A DNA stretch of 64,000 bases from Nitrospira sp. (GTDB taxonomy: Bacteria > Nitrospirota > Nitrospiria > Nitrospirales > Nitrospiraceae), in the NCBI GenBank assembly GCA_030123605.1, contig CP126123.1, positions 3,204,001 to 3,268,000 on the forward strand, given 5' to 3'. Positions 19,359 to 27,615 of this stretch are shown piece after piece. A program made the translations under genes and the position numbers. The notes beneath the pieces were generated by a model. The model saw only the letters and a list, made by a program, of their open reading frames with translations, searched no databases and had not been told where the DNA came from. Each line of letters starts with the position of its first letter. Position 1 is the first letter of the stretch.

Positions 19359-19883
19359 CGAAACAGGGAGGCGGTTCGGCAGGAAGACGATCCAGACTGA
19401 TTGATGCCTTCGGGTTCACCCTGGTTGAAAGCATGGTAGCCTTGGTGGTGCTGTCCATCGGAGTGATCGGGACGATCGGGATGTTCGAGTCGGCGGAGCA
19501 CGGTCTGCGGCGTGGCGCGTTGACGGCCACTGCCTTGGCCCTGGCTGAATCGCGGCTGGAATCCAAGCGGTAGTCTGTCATGGGAGCATCTGCTGCTGGA
19601 CGATCTGGATCAGGACGGCATGTTGGAGACTGCCATGCACGACGACGGCCTGCAGGACGATGCGACGAACGGCGACGGCATCTTCACGGCCAGTCTCACC
19701 CGGCCCGACATTCGACTGGTGTGGACTGTGGAGTTCAATCGAGGCGGACAGCCTGCGGCGTCGAGCCTGGCGACGATCGAGGCCCGCGCGATATTCCGGA
19801 CGATGGGGGGTCAGGTAAAGGAAATTCGCCTGCGCACGATCCGAGCCAATCCTCATTATGTGGGACAGCTGGTGTTGTCATGA
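19355..19883 (+). pseudogene. PilV-like minor pilin broken by a frameshift (set A)
   Basis: The first frame starts at ATG 19355 and encodes a prepilin leader and helix (AFGFTLVESMVALVVLSIGV) up to LAESRLESKR, then stops at TAG 19571-19573. Reading in the +1 frame from 19572 continues smoothly as SLSWEHLLLDDLDQDG and on to VGQLVLS, ending at TGA 19881-19883 in an ATGA overlap with pilW. The two pieces together give a normal PilV length of about 175 residues. So one extra base near 19571 (a true mutation or a sequencing error) splits the gene. A CGG-to-GGT slip does not pair well, so programmed frameshifting is less likely. Confidence 0.75.
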
Positions 19884-20656
19884 GAAGAGTCGGCATCAAT
19901 TTCGGCGGAAGGGCGGAGCGAATGAACAGAGGGCGATGGGCAGGCTGTGCCGGATTCAGTCTCATTGAACTCCTGATCGCGTTGTCCATCAGCGGTATCG
20001 CGACCTCTGCCGCGATCCACATGTTTTCGGCTTACGGGCTACGCGTGACCTCACAACAGTCGACCATGGTGTCGAACCAAGAACTGCGGCTTGGATTGGA
20101 TGTGTTGTGCAGTGAAGTGCGTTTGGCGGGTGCAGGGTTGTTGGGCGCAGAGGCGCCGTTTACGAAAGCCGAGCGCGATGAAGTCGAGTTCTTCGCCAAT
20201 TTGAGCGGGTCCGCGACGACGCTGACCCAGGCTGTGGAGATTGGACGACAGGAATTACCGGTCGAGGAAGGTGCCGGCTGGCCGAAGGGGAAGCAACTAT
20301 TGCTCTGCACGGCTGAGCGTTGTGCCTGGAATCGTCTGGCGGCTGACGGCAGGAAGCAACAGCTGACTCTTGTGACGTCTGTCACTGAACGGTTGCCGAT
20401 GCATAGCGCGGTCTTTCTACTCAATCGAGTGCGCTACTACCTCAAACGTGATAACGATGGGACGATGCGGTTGATGCGCGAGGTGGACGGCGGCGTGAGC
20501 ACGCTGTTGGCCGATGTGGGAGGTTTTCAGTTGCACTATGTGAACCGCGAGGGTCTCGTGACGACTGATTTGCGGGAGATTGTGCGTGTTCGGGTGACGA
20601 TACAGGCTGGCAGGAAGGGATCGATGCTGGCGCGTGAAGTCGCGATACGGGCTTAA
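19880..20656 (+). CDS. Type IV pilus minor pilin, PilW-like (set A)
   Basis: A 258-residue prepilin-like protein with the class III signal GCAG|FSLIELLIALSISGIA. PilW-like features follow: NQELRLGLDVLCSEVRLAGAG, the usual conserved helix end. The ATG at 19880 overlaps the pilV stop. A second ATG at 19922 with GGCGGAG upstream would give a shorter, more standard leader of 11 residues and is equally plausible. It lies between the broken pilV and pilX and is inferred to be part of a pilus-tip priming complex. Confidence 0.85.
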   Translation: MRRVGINFGGRAERMNRGRWAGCAGFSLIELLIALSISGIATSAAIHMFSAYGLRVTSQQSTMVSNQELRLGLDVLCSEVRLAGAGLLGAEAPFTKAERDEVEFFANLSGSATTLTQAVEIGRQELPVEEGAGWPKGKQLLLCTAERCAWNRLAADGRKQQLTLVTSVTERLPMHSAVFLLNRVRYYLKRDNDGTMRLMREVDGGVSTLLADVGGFQLHYVNREGLVTTDLREIVRVRVTIQAGRKGSMLAREVAIRA

Positions 20657-20662
20657 ATTTGG

Positions 20663-22165
20663 ATGAGGAATAGAATCATGAACAAGAGCATGGGGCGTTC
20701 GGGAATCACGTTGCGACAGGATGAGCGGGGGATGGCGTTGCTGGCGGTGCTGATGGTGGTGTTTCTGTTGACGTTGCTGGGCATGACCTCCATGCAGCTG
20801 GCGGGGCAGGAGATCGTCGGCGCCAGTGTGTTGCAAGAGGAGCGTCTGGCTCACCATGCGGCCGAAGCGGCCGTCGATGTGGTGATGGGATGGTTCCACG
20901 ATCCCTCGCTTCTGCCGCAAGGAGCGGAACCGGTGTGGCTGGCCAAACGAACGATGAATGCCCAGGGCGATCCTTCGTATTTCGATCAGCAGGGACGTTC
21001 ACAGTTCGTTGGGACCGGCGATCGTCCCGACCTGCTGTTCGATGCGACAAATCCTCAGCAAGACCGCTTGTTGAACGATCCCCAAACCGGATGGTTCAGG
21101 TCGCTCAAAGGACTCGCCAAGATTCTCAAATTGCGAGTTTACGGCGCCACGCGGCCTGGCTTGCTCTGCACGGTGGAAGTGACGGCAGGAGCCGGTCATA
21201 CCTCCCGCGTGACGAAAACCTTGTCGGTTGAATTCGGAGCCTATGCCGTTCCGGCACTGCATGCGCCGATCCAGGGTGGGACTCTCGGAAGCGAATCAGC
21301 CCTGTCCCAACCTGGTTCTGTGACCGCCCACTGGGGCGACATGATGGTACGTGGTCAGGCGTATTTCCCCAGGCCGGATCAGATACCGCTCAAGAGCGGG
21401 CTGGCGGCGGTGACGGGACAGGCCTATGACGAGATGGTGCATCGTGAGGATCGATGGCTCGATATCTGGCTCGGCGGCGAGGCATTTTCCCAACAGATTC
21501 CGGCCGGTGCGTCGTCCGGGATTCCCCTGAATGTCCATTCCCGGCAGGAGCCGGTTCCCGGCATCAAGATGGATCAGTGGGATTACGAAGCCTTGAAGCG
21601 GATGGCGAAACAAGTCGGACGGTATTACGGCATGGATCGAGAAGGGCTGCTGTATCCGGGCGGTGTGATTCAACCAGGATTGGGGCATCCGGCTACGGAG
21701 GTGTTTGCATCAAAGGGGCCTGGAGATCACCGGGGCTTGATGTTCGTCGATACCCTCGATGGTCTGCCACCTCGGCCGGACAACTTGGGGACGATCGTCC
21801 TCGATCAAGAGTACGCCGAAGGGATTTTTGTAGTGAACGCCCATGTGCTGTGGAAGGCAGGGGGCGTCGGGAAGCCGGTGCCGGCACTCAGTCCACCGCC
21901 GGAGGGGCAGGTGTCTCTGGGAACCAGAGTGCCGGTTCAGTTATCCGGCATCCAGTTTCAAGGCGTGCTGTATGTTGCGGGTGACCTGCGTTATGCGGGA
22001 CATCTCAAGGCCTACGGTGGGGTGGTGGCTCAAGGGACGATTACCGACAACACGAACGGGGCGGGGATTTTGGAAGTTTGGTACAACCACGACCTTCGCG
22101 AAGGACTCGTGCAGGGCATACCCCTGGTGTTCGTGGCGCCGGGAAGTTGGCTGGTCAAAATCTGA
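20663..22165 (+). CDS. Long PilX-like pilus assembly protein (set A)
   Basis: A 500-residue protein starting with a PilX N-terminal domain: DERGMALLAVLMVVFLLTLL, with membrane helix near residues 22-44, then AAEAAVDVVM. Unlike typical PilX (about 200 residues) it has a long C-terminal part rich in beta-type sequence and Gly/Pro, for which I recognise no domain. That part ends in an Ala/Gly/Val-rich tract that could be a beta-helix or a GspK-like body. The start is 6 nt after pilW. The extension could be an adhesive or structural tip module; this is inference. Confidence 0.75.
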   Translation: MRNRIMNKSMGRSGITLRQDERGMALLAVLMVVFLLTLLGMTSMQLAGQEIVGASVLQEERLAHHAAEAAVDVVMGWFHDPSLLPQGAEPVWLAKRTMNAQGDPSYFDQQGRSQFVGTGDRPDLLFDATNPQQDRLLNDPQTGWFRSLKGLAKILKLRVYGATRPGLLCTVEVTAGAGHTSRVTKTLSVEFGAYAVPALHAPIQGGTLGSESALSQPGSVTAHWGDMMVRGQAYFPRPDQIPLKSGLAAVTGQAYDEMVHREDRWLDIWLGGEAFSQQIPAGASSGIPLNVHSRQEPVPGIKMDQWDYEALKRMAKQVGRYYGMDREGLLYPGGVIQPGLGHPATEVFASKGPGDHRGLMFVDTLDGLPPRPDNLGTIVLDQEYAEGIFVVNAHVLWKAGGVGKPVPALSPPPEGQVSLGTRVPVQLSGIQFQGVLYVAGDLRYAGHLKAYGGVVAQGTITDNTNGAGILEVWYNHDLREGLVQGIPLVFVAPGSWLVKI

Positions 22166-22270
22166 CGATGTATGTCTTCGATCGGAACAATCACTGCTGC
22201 CGGCCTGTTGACGCGGGATAATCGTACACACTCGGTTCTCATCGACGATATTGAGAAAGGGACCGTTCCC

Positions 22271-24070
22271 ATGATGCGCACAACCCTCTCCACGTTACCG
22301 GCAAGAGACCTTCAACAAGAAGCTGCCCGTTCAGGCCAAGCCTCTGCTTTCGGCCGGTACGACCTGCTCGTCGAACAGGGTTTTCTTCGGCAGGAAGAGC
22401 TGGCGATGGCCGCGACTGAATCTGTGCGAAAGCGGGTCGATGTGGCCGCGGTGCTCATGGATCGGTATCGGGTTCCCAAACCGGCGATCGGCGCCGTCTT
22501 GGCGGCGTTCTACAACTGCCCGTTCCTCGCCTATGACGAGCGCATGGTCGTGGAGCATGACCTGTTGAAAAATTTGAGCCTGGACTATCTCCGCATGAAT
22601 CATTGGGTGCCGCTCAGGCGAGAAGGCAATGGGGTCGAAGTCCTGATAGACGATCCTCGCAATTCTGACAAACTCCTCGATGTGCGTCGCGCGTTTCCCG
22701 GGCGCACACTTTCCTATCGTGTCGGGCTTGCTCGTGATATCGAACAGTTTCTGAGCGCCGCCCATGGTCGGGAGTCAGGCGATGCGATTACGGACATTCT
22801 CGGCGAATTGGTCAGTGAAGCGCAGTTGGAAGAGCAACAGAATGCCACGATTGCGGCGATCACCGAAAACGATTCCGCCATCGTGCGCCTCGCCAATCAG
22901 ATCATCGCGGAGGCCTATCGACGACGAGCGTCGGATATTCACATCGAACCTTATGCCGATCGAAAAGAAACATCGGTGCGTTTCCGTGTCGACGGGACGT
23001 GTTTTACGTACATGAAGATTCCGGCCGCCTATCGACGGGCGATCGTCTCGCGCGTGAAGATTATGGCCAATTTGGATATTGCCGAGCGGCGGAAGCCGCA
23101 AGATGGGAAAATTCGTTTCAAACTCAACAACGGCCAGGAGGTCGAGTTGCGTGTCGCGACACTCCCCACGGCCGGCTTCAATGAAGATGTCGTGATTCGG
23201 TTGTTGGCTGCGAACGGCCCTCGTCGCCTGGAAGAATTGGAATTCGGTGCCGAGACGCGACGTCTGATGGAGGAACTTGCGCAGAAACCTCATGGTATCG
23301 TGCTCTGCGCCGGTCCGACAGGGTCCGGGAAGACCACGACCTTGCATGCCGTCCTCGCGTCCATCAACAACGACGAGCGAAAAATCTGGACGGCGGAAGA
23401 TCCCATCGAAATCACGCAGGACGGGCTGCGGCAGGTTCAGGTTCACCCCAAGATCGGACTCACCTTCGCCGCAACCATGCGGGCGTTCTTACGGGCGGAT
23501 CCAGATGTGATCATGATCGGCGAAATGCGCGACAAGGAAACGGCGGACATCGCCATTGAAGCGTCGCTCACGGGGCATGTGGTGTTCAGTACCATCCATA
23601 CGAACAGTGCCGTGGAAACCGTCGTGCGGTTGCTTGACATGGGGTGTGACCCCTTCAATTTCTCCGATGCCATGCTGGGGGTGTTGGCGATGCGCCTGTG
23701 CAAGCGGCTCTGTTCGAACTGCCGGGAGGCCTACCACCCCGGTCGTGGGGAATATGACGAGATCGTGCAGGCGTATGGAGAGTCGGATTGGGCACGTAGG
23801 GGGCACGAGTACAATCCGACCTTCACCCTCTTTCGTGGAAGGGGATGCGAGGTCTGCAATCAGACCGGCTATCGCGGGCGAGTCCCCATCCATGAGTTGA
23901 TGGTGGTGTCCGACCGCATGAAAGGGCTCATTCAATCCCGGGCTCGAACCGGCGAGCTGTTGGCTCTGGCGAAGGAGGAAGGGATGAGGACATTGGTGCA
24001 GGATGGCATTCAAAAGGTCATACAAGGCCTTACCACCTACAAGCAGGTCCGTGCTGTGGCGGTCAAGTAA
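22271..24070 (+). CDS. Type IV pilus / Type II secretion ATPase, PilB/GspE family
   Basis: A hexameric ATPase that powers pilin extension. The 599-residue product carries an N-terminal MshEN/T2SSE_N-type domain (GRYDLLVEQGFLRQEEL) and then the ATPase core with Walker A GPTGSGKTTT from residue 348, the Asp box (IWTAEDPIEITQDG), the Walker B stretch ADPDVIMIGEMRD and the His box TGHVVFSTIHTNSA. A zinc pair, CSNC and CEVC, follows, as in PilB. I preferred the ATG at 22271, which has GAGAAAGGGA upstream, over the ATG at 22172, which lacks a ribosome site. It closes the set A operon. Confidence 0.93.
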   Translation: MMRTTLSTLPARDLQQEAARSGQASAFGRYDLLVEQGFLRQEELAMAATESVRKRVDVAAVLMDRYRVPKPAIGAVLAAFYNCPFLAYDERMVVEHDLLKNLSLDYLRMNHWVPLRREGNGVEVLIDDPRNSDKLLDVRRAFPGRTLSYRVGLARDIEQFLSAAHGRESGDAITDILGELVSEAQLEEQQNATIAAITENDSAIVRLANQIIAEAYRRRASDIHIEPYADRKETSVRFRVDGTCFTYMKIPAAYRRAIVSRVKIMANLDIAERRKPQDGKIRFKLNNGQEVELRVATLPTAGFNEDVVIRLLAANGPRRLEELEFGAETRRLMEELAQKPHGIVLCAGPTGSGKTTTLHAVLASINNDERKIWTAEDPIEITQDGLRQVQVHPKIGLTFAATMRAFLRADPDVIMIGEMRDKETADIAIEASLTGHVVFSTIHTNSAVETVVRLLDMGCDPFNFSDAMLGVLAMRLCKRLCSNCREAYHPGRGEYDEIVQAYGESDWARRGHEYNPTFTLFRGRGCEVCNQTGYRGRVPIHELMVVSDRMKGLIQSRARTGELLALAKEEGMRTLVQDGIQKVIQGLTTYKQVRAVAVK

Positions 24071-24376
24071 CGCACCTACATACGTTCGCATGTCAGACAT
24101 TCTTCCTGCCGAGTTTTCGTAGACAAGCTGCCCATCCGATTCACTTTCTCGGAAACCCTCCGGTCGCGACTTTTTCAGAACGGCTCTCGCCGGGGTCCGT
24201 TTGAGACTCTATCTCGGTGGTGCTGTACCGTACGCATCTTTGTAGAAATGGACAGGAGGCCGGCAAAATTTGTCACTTGCGCGATCTCTGAACGCTCGGA
24301 ATTGTACTGCTCCAGTGGAGGAGACACATAAGTTTTTCAAGATGTTAGGGAGTGATTTGAGGGAAAAACCATCGGC
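24071..24376. other. 306-bp gap between the ATPase gene and set B pilins
   Basis: No gene, tRNA or clear terminator is seen. A possible weak promoter is TTGAGA followed 17 nt later by TGTACC near 24200. A TGGCAC at the start of the next gene does not have the spacing of a sigma-54 site. The region probably holds the promoter for the set B pilin operon, but I cannot define it. Confidence 0.4.
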
Positions 24377-24880
24377 ATGGCACTTGCTCATCTGCCGGTT
24401 GCCATGTGGACCCATCGCCCTCAGCAGCGGACATTGATCGTCCTCGGCCATAAGGGTTTTACCTTGGTTGAAGTGATGATTACCTGCGCAATCGTCGGCA
24501 TTCTTGCGATGGTGGCCGTTCCTCAATATCTGCAATGGAATTCGCGCTACCAGTTAAAACAAGCCACGACGGAGCTGGCCGGCAGCCTCAGCCTGGCTCG
24601 TATGGCGGCAATGAACAGGAATCTTGCCGTCACCGTGCAACTCGCTCTGGTATCGGGCAGGGTGACGGTCGATTTCGGAGGGGTCTTTCCTCCCGTTACC
24701 CTTTCCCAGTCCATTGTGTCGTTTACCGGAGGGCCGACGATTCAGTTTACCCAGCAGGGGCTGAGCGGGTCGAGCGCGAATCAAACGGTTGCACTTGTGT
24801 CCGCACAGGGAACGACCTATTCCGTCGTCGTCACTCCGGCCGGCAAGATCAACTGGTGTGCCCAATCGACATGTCCTTAA
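24377..24880 (+). CDS. Type IV pilus minor pilin, GspH/FimT family (set B)
   Basis: A 167-residue prepilin with signal GHKG|FTLVEVMITCAIVGIL and the hallmark AVPQYLQW. A GspH-type body follows (TTELAGSLSLARMAAMNRN), ending in NWCAQSTCP with two cysteines that may form a C-terminal disulfide as in other pilins. The leader from ATG 24377 is long (27 residues); the ATG at 24404 would give 18. It begins the second minor-pilin operon. Its end overlaps the next gene by 10 nt. Confidence 0.88.
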   Translation: MALAHLPVAMWTHRPQQRTLIVLGHKGFTLVEVMITCAIVGILAMVAVPQYLQWNSRYQLKQATTELAGSLSLARMAAMNRNLAVTVQLALVSGRVTVDFGGVFPPVTLSQSIVSFTGGPTIQFTQQGLSGSSANQTVALVSAQGTTYSVVVTPAGKINWCAQSTCP

Positions 24881-25413
24881 GAAGCAGTACGAAACGAATT
24901 GCCCACCGACGGCAATTGTCAGAACAAGCCACAGACTGTCGGCAGGGTTTTACTATTTTGGAAGCGATGGTGGCGGCAGGTGTGCTCTCAGTCGGGCTGT
25001 TGGGGCTGGCGGGATTGTCGGGGATGTCGCTGGGGAAAAATGTCGATGCCAATGATGTGACGCGAGTCACTAATCTTGCCGCCGACATGGCGGAGCGCAT
25101 TCAAAACAATCGGCAGCACGTCTTGGACTATCACAACACAGACACGGGCACGGCTTGCTCGCAGAATGTCAGTACGCAACGGATGGCGCTGGGTGATTGC
25201 TCACAGTGGTCCGCATTGGTGGCGAATTCAGGACTCGTCGGAGCCCGAGGGGTCGTCACGGCCACCCGCCTCGATCCGGATCCCACTGCGAATCCGGTCA
25301 CAATGAACCGGTTCCTGGTCACGATTACTGTCAGTTGGCAAACCATGCACAGCAATGTGAGCACAGCTCGGACCAAGACCGTGACATTTACGAATTTGAT
25401 CGCGCCTGAATAA
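24871..25413 (+). CDS. pilV: Type IV pilus minor pilin PilV (set B)
   Basis: A 180-residue prepilin with CRQG|FTILEAMVAAGVLSVG, then the PilV-like LAADMAERIQNNRQHVLDY. Two cysteines (near residues 94 and 105) may pair. The start at ATG 24871 overlaps the preceding stop (TAA at 24878-24880), which suggests coupled translation. It is an intact counterpart of the broken set A pilV. Confidence 0.88.
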   Translation: MSLRSSTKRIAHRRQLSEQATDCRQGFTILEAMVAAGVLSVGLLGLAGLSGMSLGKNVDANDVTRVTNLAADMAERIQNNRQHVLDYHNTDTGTACSQNVSTQRMALGDCSQWSALVANSGLVGARGVVTATRLDPDPTANPVTMNRFLVTITVSWQTMHSNVSTARTKTVTFTNLIAPE

Positions 25414-25432
25414 CGCAGCCCGGAGTAGGACG

Positions 25433-26536
25433 ATGTGTCGACTTGCAGGGAATCAGCAGGGATTCACCCTCGTGGAACTGATGGTGGCCGTCTTGATTAC
25501 GGTCGCGATTGTAGCGGCGACGATGACGACGGTCGTGACTTCCAACCGTGCGAATATCGTCAACAGCCAGGTGGCAGAAGCGCAGCAGAATTCTCGGTTG
25601 GGAATCGACTTATTGAGCCGTGACATCAAGCTTGCCGGGTTCAACTACAATGCCACCGATCCGGCTACGCAGGTTGTGGGGGCCTGTAATGCCACCATCG
25701 GAGCCATCACAAAACCGGTCGGGTTGCTTCCGCAAGATCAGGCGCCTGCGGGGGCCGATGTCGGGCCTGATGGGGTGTCCATGGTGCTTCCGGTCATGAA
25801 CACTACGGGGTGGACGCTGACTGCGACGGCCGGAGGGATTCCGAATGCTCCCACACAAGACAACTCGATCAGCCTTTCCGGAGCCGCCATCACCGACATG
25901 ACTGCCAAGGGACTCGCTCTCAATTCGACCATTACGATCGGAGGCGCCGAGTCGAAGACCGTGAAAACCATTACCGCCACCTCGATCGGATTCGGCACCG
26001 GAAACTATGTGACAGGCCAATATCCCATCGGCACACAGGTATATCTGATGCAGTGCGTACGTTATCAGGTGGTGACGAATAGTCCGGCAACGTGCGGGAG
26101 TAACGCGCCTTGTCTGGTGCGCGACAACGTGCCGATCGTCGACGGTGTGGAAGACTTACAAATCACGTATGCCTGTGATGGATGTAATCAGGCGGCTCCC
26201 AATCCCCTTCTCCCGGATGGGGTTGTGGATGAGCAAGACGGATCTTCGGCATCCGGACTGCCGACATTCACACAGGGAGATTTTATCTCCAATAGTGCGT
26301 GGGCGATCACCCCGTGGACGCCGGACAAGATCAAGATGGCTCAAGTTAGCCTGGTCGTCAGGCCCATGAAGGATGAGGGGGGGCTGGACGAGAAGGGGAC
26401 CAAGGCCGTTAACACGATGGCACCGGTGGTGGTCGGCGATCATGATCCTTCGACGGATCCCACCTATGATCCGACTGTGTATCAACAGCAGCGCCGGCGG
26501 GTGCTGGTCCGTACTATCCAGCCGCGAAACTTATAA
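25433..26536 (+). CDS. pilW: Type IV pilus minor pilin PilW (set B)
   Basis: A 367-residue prepilin with leader NQQG|FTLVELMVAVLITVAI and the PilW-like block QQNSRLGIDLLSRDIKLAGF. A large Thr/Ala-rich extracellular part follows with cysteine pairs (around CVRYQV, CGSNAPC and CDGC). It begins 19 nt after pilV. With PilV, PilX and PilY1 it is expected to form the pilus-tip priming complex. Confidence 0.9.
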   Translation: MCRLAGNQQGFTLVELMVAVLITVAIVAATMTTVVTSNRANIVNSQVAEAQQNSRLGIDLLSRDIKLAGFNYNATDPATQVVGACNATIGAITKPVGLLPQDQAPAGADVGPDGVSMVLPVMNTTGWTLTATAGGIPNAPTQDNSISLSGAAITDMTAKGLALNSTITIGGAESKTVKTITATSIGFGTGNYVTGQYPIGTQVYLMQCVRYQVVTNSPATCGSNAPCLVRDNVPIVDGVEDLQITYACDGCNQAAPNPLLPDGVVDEQDGSSASGLPTFTQGDFISNSAWAITPWTPDKIKMAQVSLVVRPMKDEGGLDEKGTKAVNTMAPVVVGDHDPSTDPTYDPTVYQQQRRRVLVRTIQPRNL

Positions 26537-26551
26537 CGAGAGATCGGCGCG

Positions 26552-27202
26552 ATGCATCTTCGGCAAGAACACATCGGTGCAGGAAAAAAACGCGAAATGA
26601 CCGCGGTGAAGAATGAGCAGGGCATCGCGTTGCTCACCGTGCTTCTGATGTTGTTGATTCTGACCGTTCTCGGGATTGCGGCCATTACCGTGACTGGTTT
26701 GGAAAACCGAATGGCGGGATTTTTTCGCAGTACCGAAAGCGTGGTGGCGGCAGCCGATTCCTGTGAAGGCCTTGCCGCCAACATCATTCAACAAACGCTG
26801 GCGCCGCCTGGGGTGCTTCCAGCCTCATTCGTGGCTCCGACTGGTCCGGTCCCTACGGCAAATGTCACGACGCTGTACAGCGAGATTTATGGATATGACC
26901 TCCCGTCACCTCCTGCCGCGGCGAATACGCCAGCCCACAACTATGCGGATTCTGCGAGCACTGGGCCGAACTTTGCGCCGAACTTCGTGATGACAAACCT
27001 CCCCGGTTTCACGGTCAACGGCGACATCGATCTTCTCTACACACGCGTGAAGTCAGGGCAAGGGGCCGGAGCATCAGGGGCGGTCGAGAAGGTCTATCGA
27101 ATTACCTGCGTGGCGAACAACCCGGCCACCGGTTCAAGCAGCACGGTGACATCGGTCTATGGGTGCCTGGAAGGCGACACCTGTGTCAAGAAAATCAACT
27201 GA
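26552..27202 (+). CDS. pilX: Type IV pilus assembly protein PilX (set B)
   Basis: A 216-residue PilX-type protein with NEQGIALLTVLLMLLILTVL as the leader and helix, then LENRMAGFFRSTESVVAAAD, a PilX N-terminal domain block. C-terminal cysteines may pair. A second ATG at 26597 would remove 15 residues and place the cleavage glycine nearer the start; both are possible. It lies between PilW and the small exported protein before pilY1. Confidence 0.85.
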   Translation: MHLRQEHIGAGKKREMTAVKNEQGIALLTVLLMLLILTVLGIAAITVTGLENRMAGFFRSTESVVAAADSCEGLAANIIQQTLAPPGVLPASFVAPTGPVPTANVTTLYSEIYGYDLPSPPAAANTPAHNYADSASTGPNFAPNFVMTNLPGFTVNGDIDLLYTRVKSGQGAGASGAVEKVYRITCVANNPATGSSSTVTSVYGCLEGDTCVKKIN

Positions 27203-27211
27203 GAGGGACGC

Positions 27212-27541
27212 ATGACGATGAGAAGCAAAGCCATGGTGGTCACATGCGGCTTGCTGACACTGATGCAGTGGCTCCCTCTGATTTCGTTCGTCAGTTTCGG
27301 GCAGACCGTAGAAAACACAATGCCGTTTTCGACCGTCGGTTTCCAGTCCGGCATGATCGATGAAGTACAAGGGACGACGATTCGGATCGACGGTCGAAGT
27401 TATGTGGCCAAATCCGATGCACAGGTGATCGACCATCAAGGCCGACCGTTGGACCTCGATCAGATCGTGCCGACCTCCGAGGTCAAATTTCATCTCAAGG
27501 AAGGTCGCGTCGACAAGATGGTGGTGACGTTGCCGCAGTAA
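27212..27541 (+). CDS. Small exported protein of the pilY1 operon
   Basis: A 109-residue protein with an N-terminal hydrophobic segment (MVVTCGLLTLMQWLPLISFV) that looks like a signal peptide or anchor. A small domain follows, dominated by beta-strand patterns: GMIDEVQGTTIRIDGRSYV and EVKFHLKEGRVDKMVVTLPQ. The style resembles DUF5666-like small beta modules but I do not recognise a family with certainty. It is placed 9 nt after pilX and 74 nt before pilY1, so it probably works with PilY1. Confidence 0.7.
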   Translation: MTMRSKAMVVTCGLLTLMQWLPLISFVSFGQTVENTMPFSTVGFQSGMIDEVQGTTIRIDGRSYVAKSDAQVIDHQGRPLDLDQIVPTSEVKFHLKEGRVDKMVVTLPQ

Positions 27542-27615
27542 CGAGTCGGTCCTGTCTCAACTCGTAGCCACAATCCAAAAGGCTGCTGTCCGATTTGAGA
27601 TAAGGAGGAGGGACT

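Noticed and set aside
19560..19580. Programmed +1 frameshift at the pilV stop
   Set aside because: A shift from CGG to GGT gives poor codon-anticodon pairing and there is no upstream stimulatory element that I can see; mutation or error is simpler.
24380..24400. TGGCAC near the start of the set B fimT as a sigma-54 promoter
   Set aside because: The spacing to the downstream GC is wrong for the -24/-12 pattern, and it is inside the gene.
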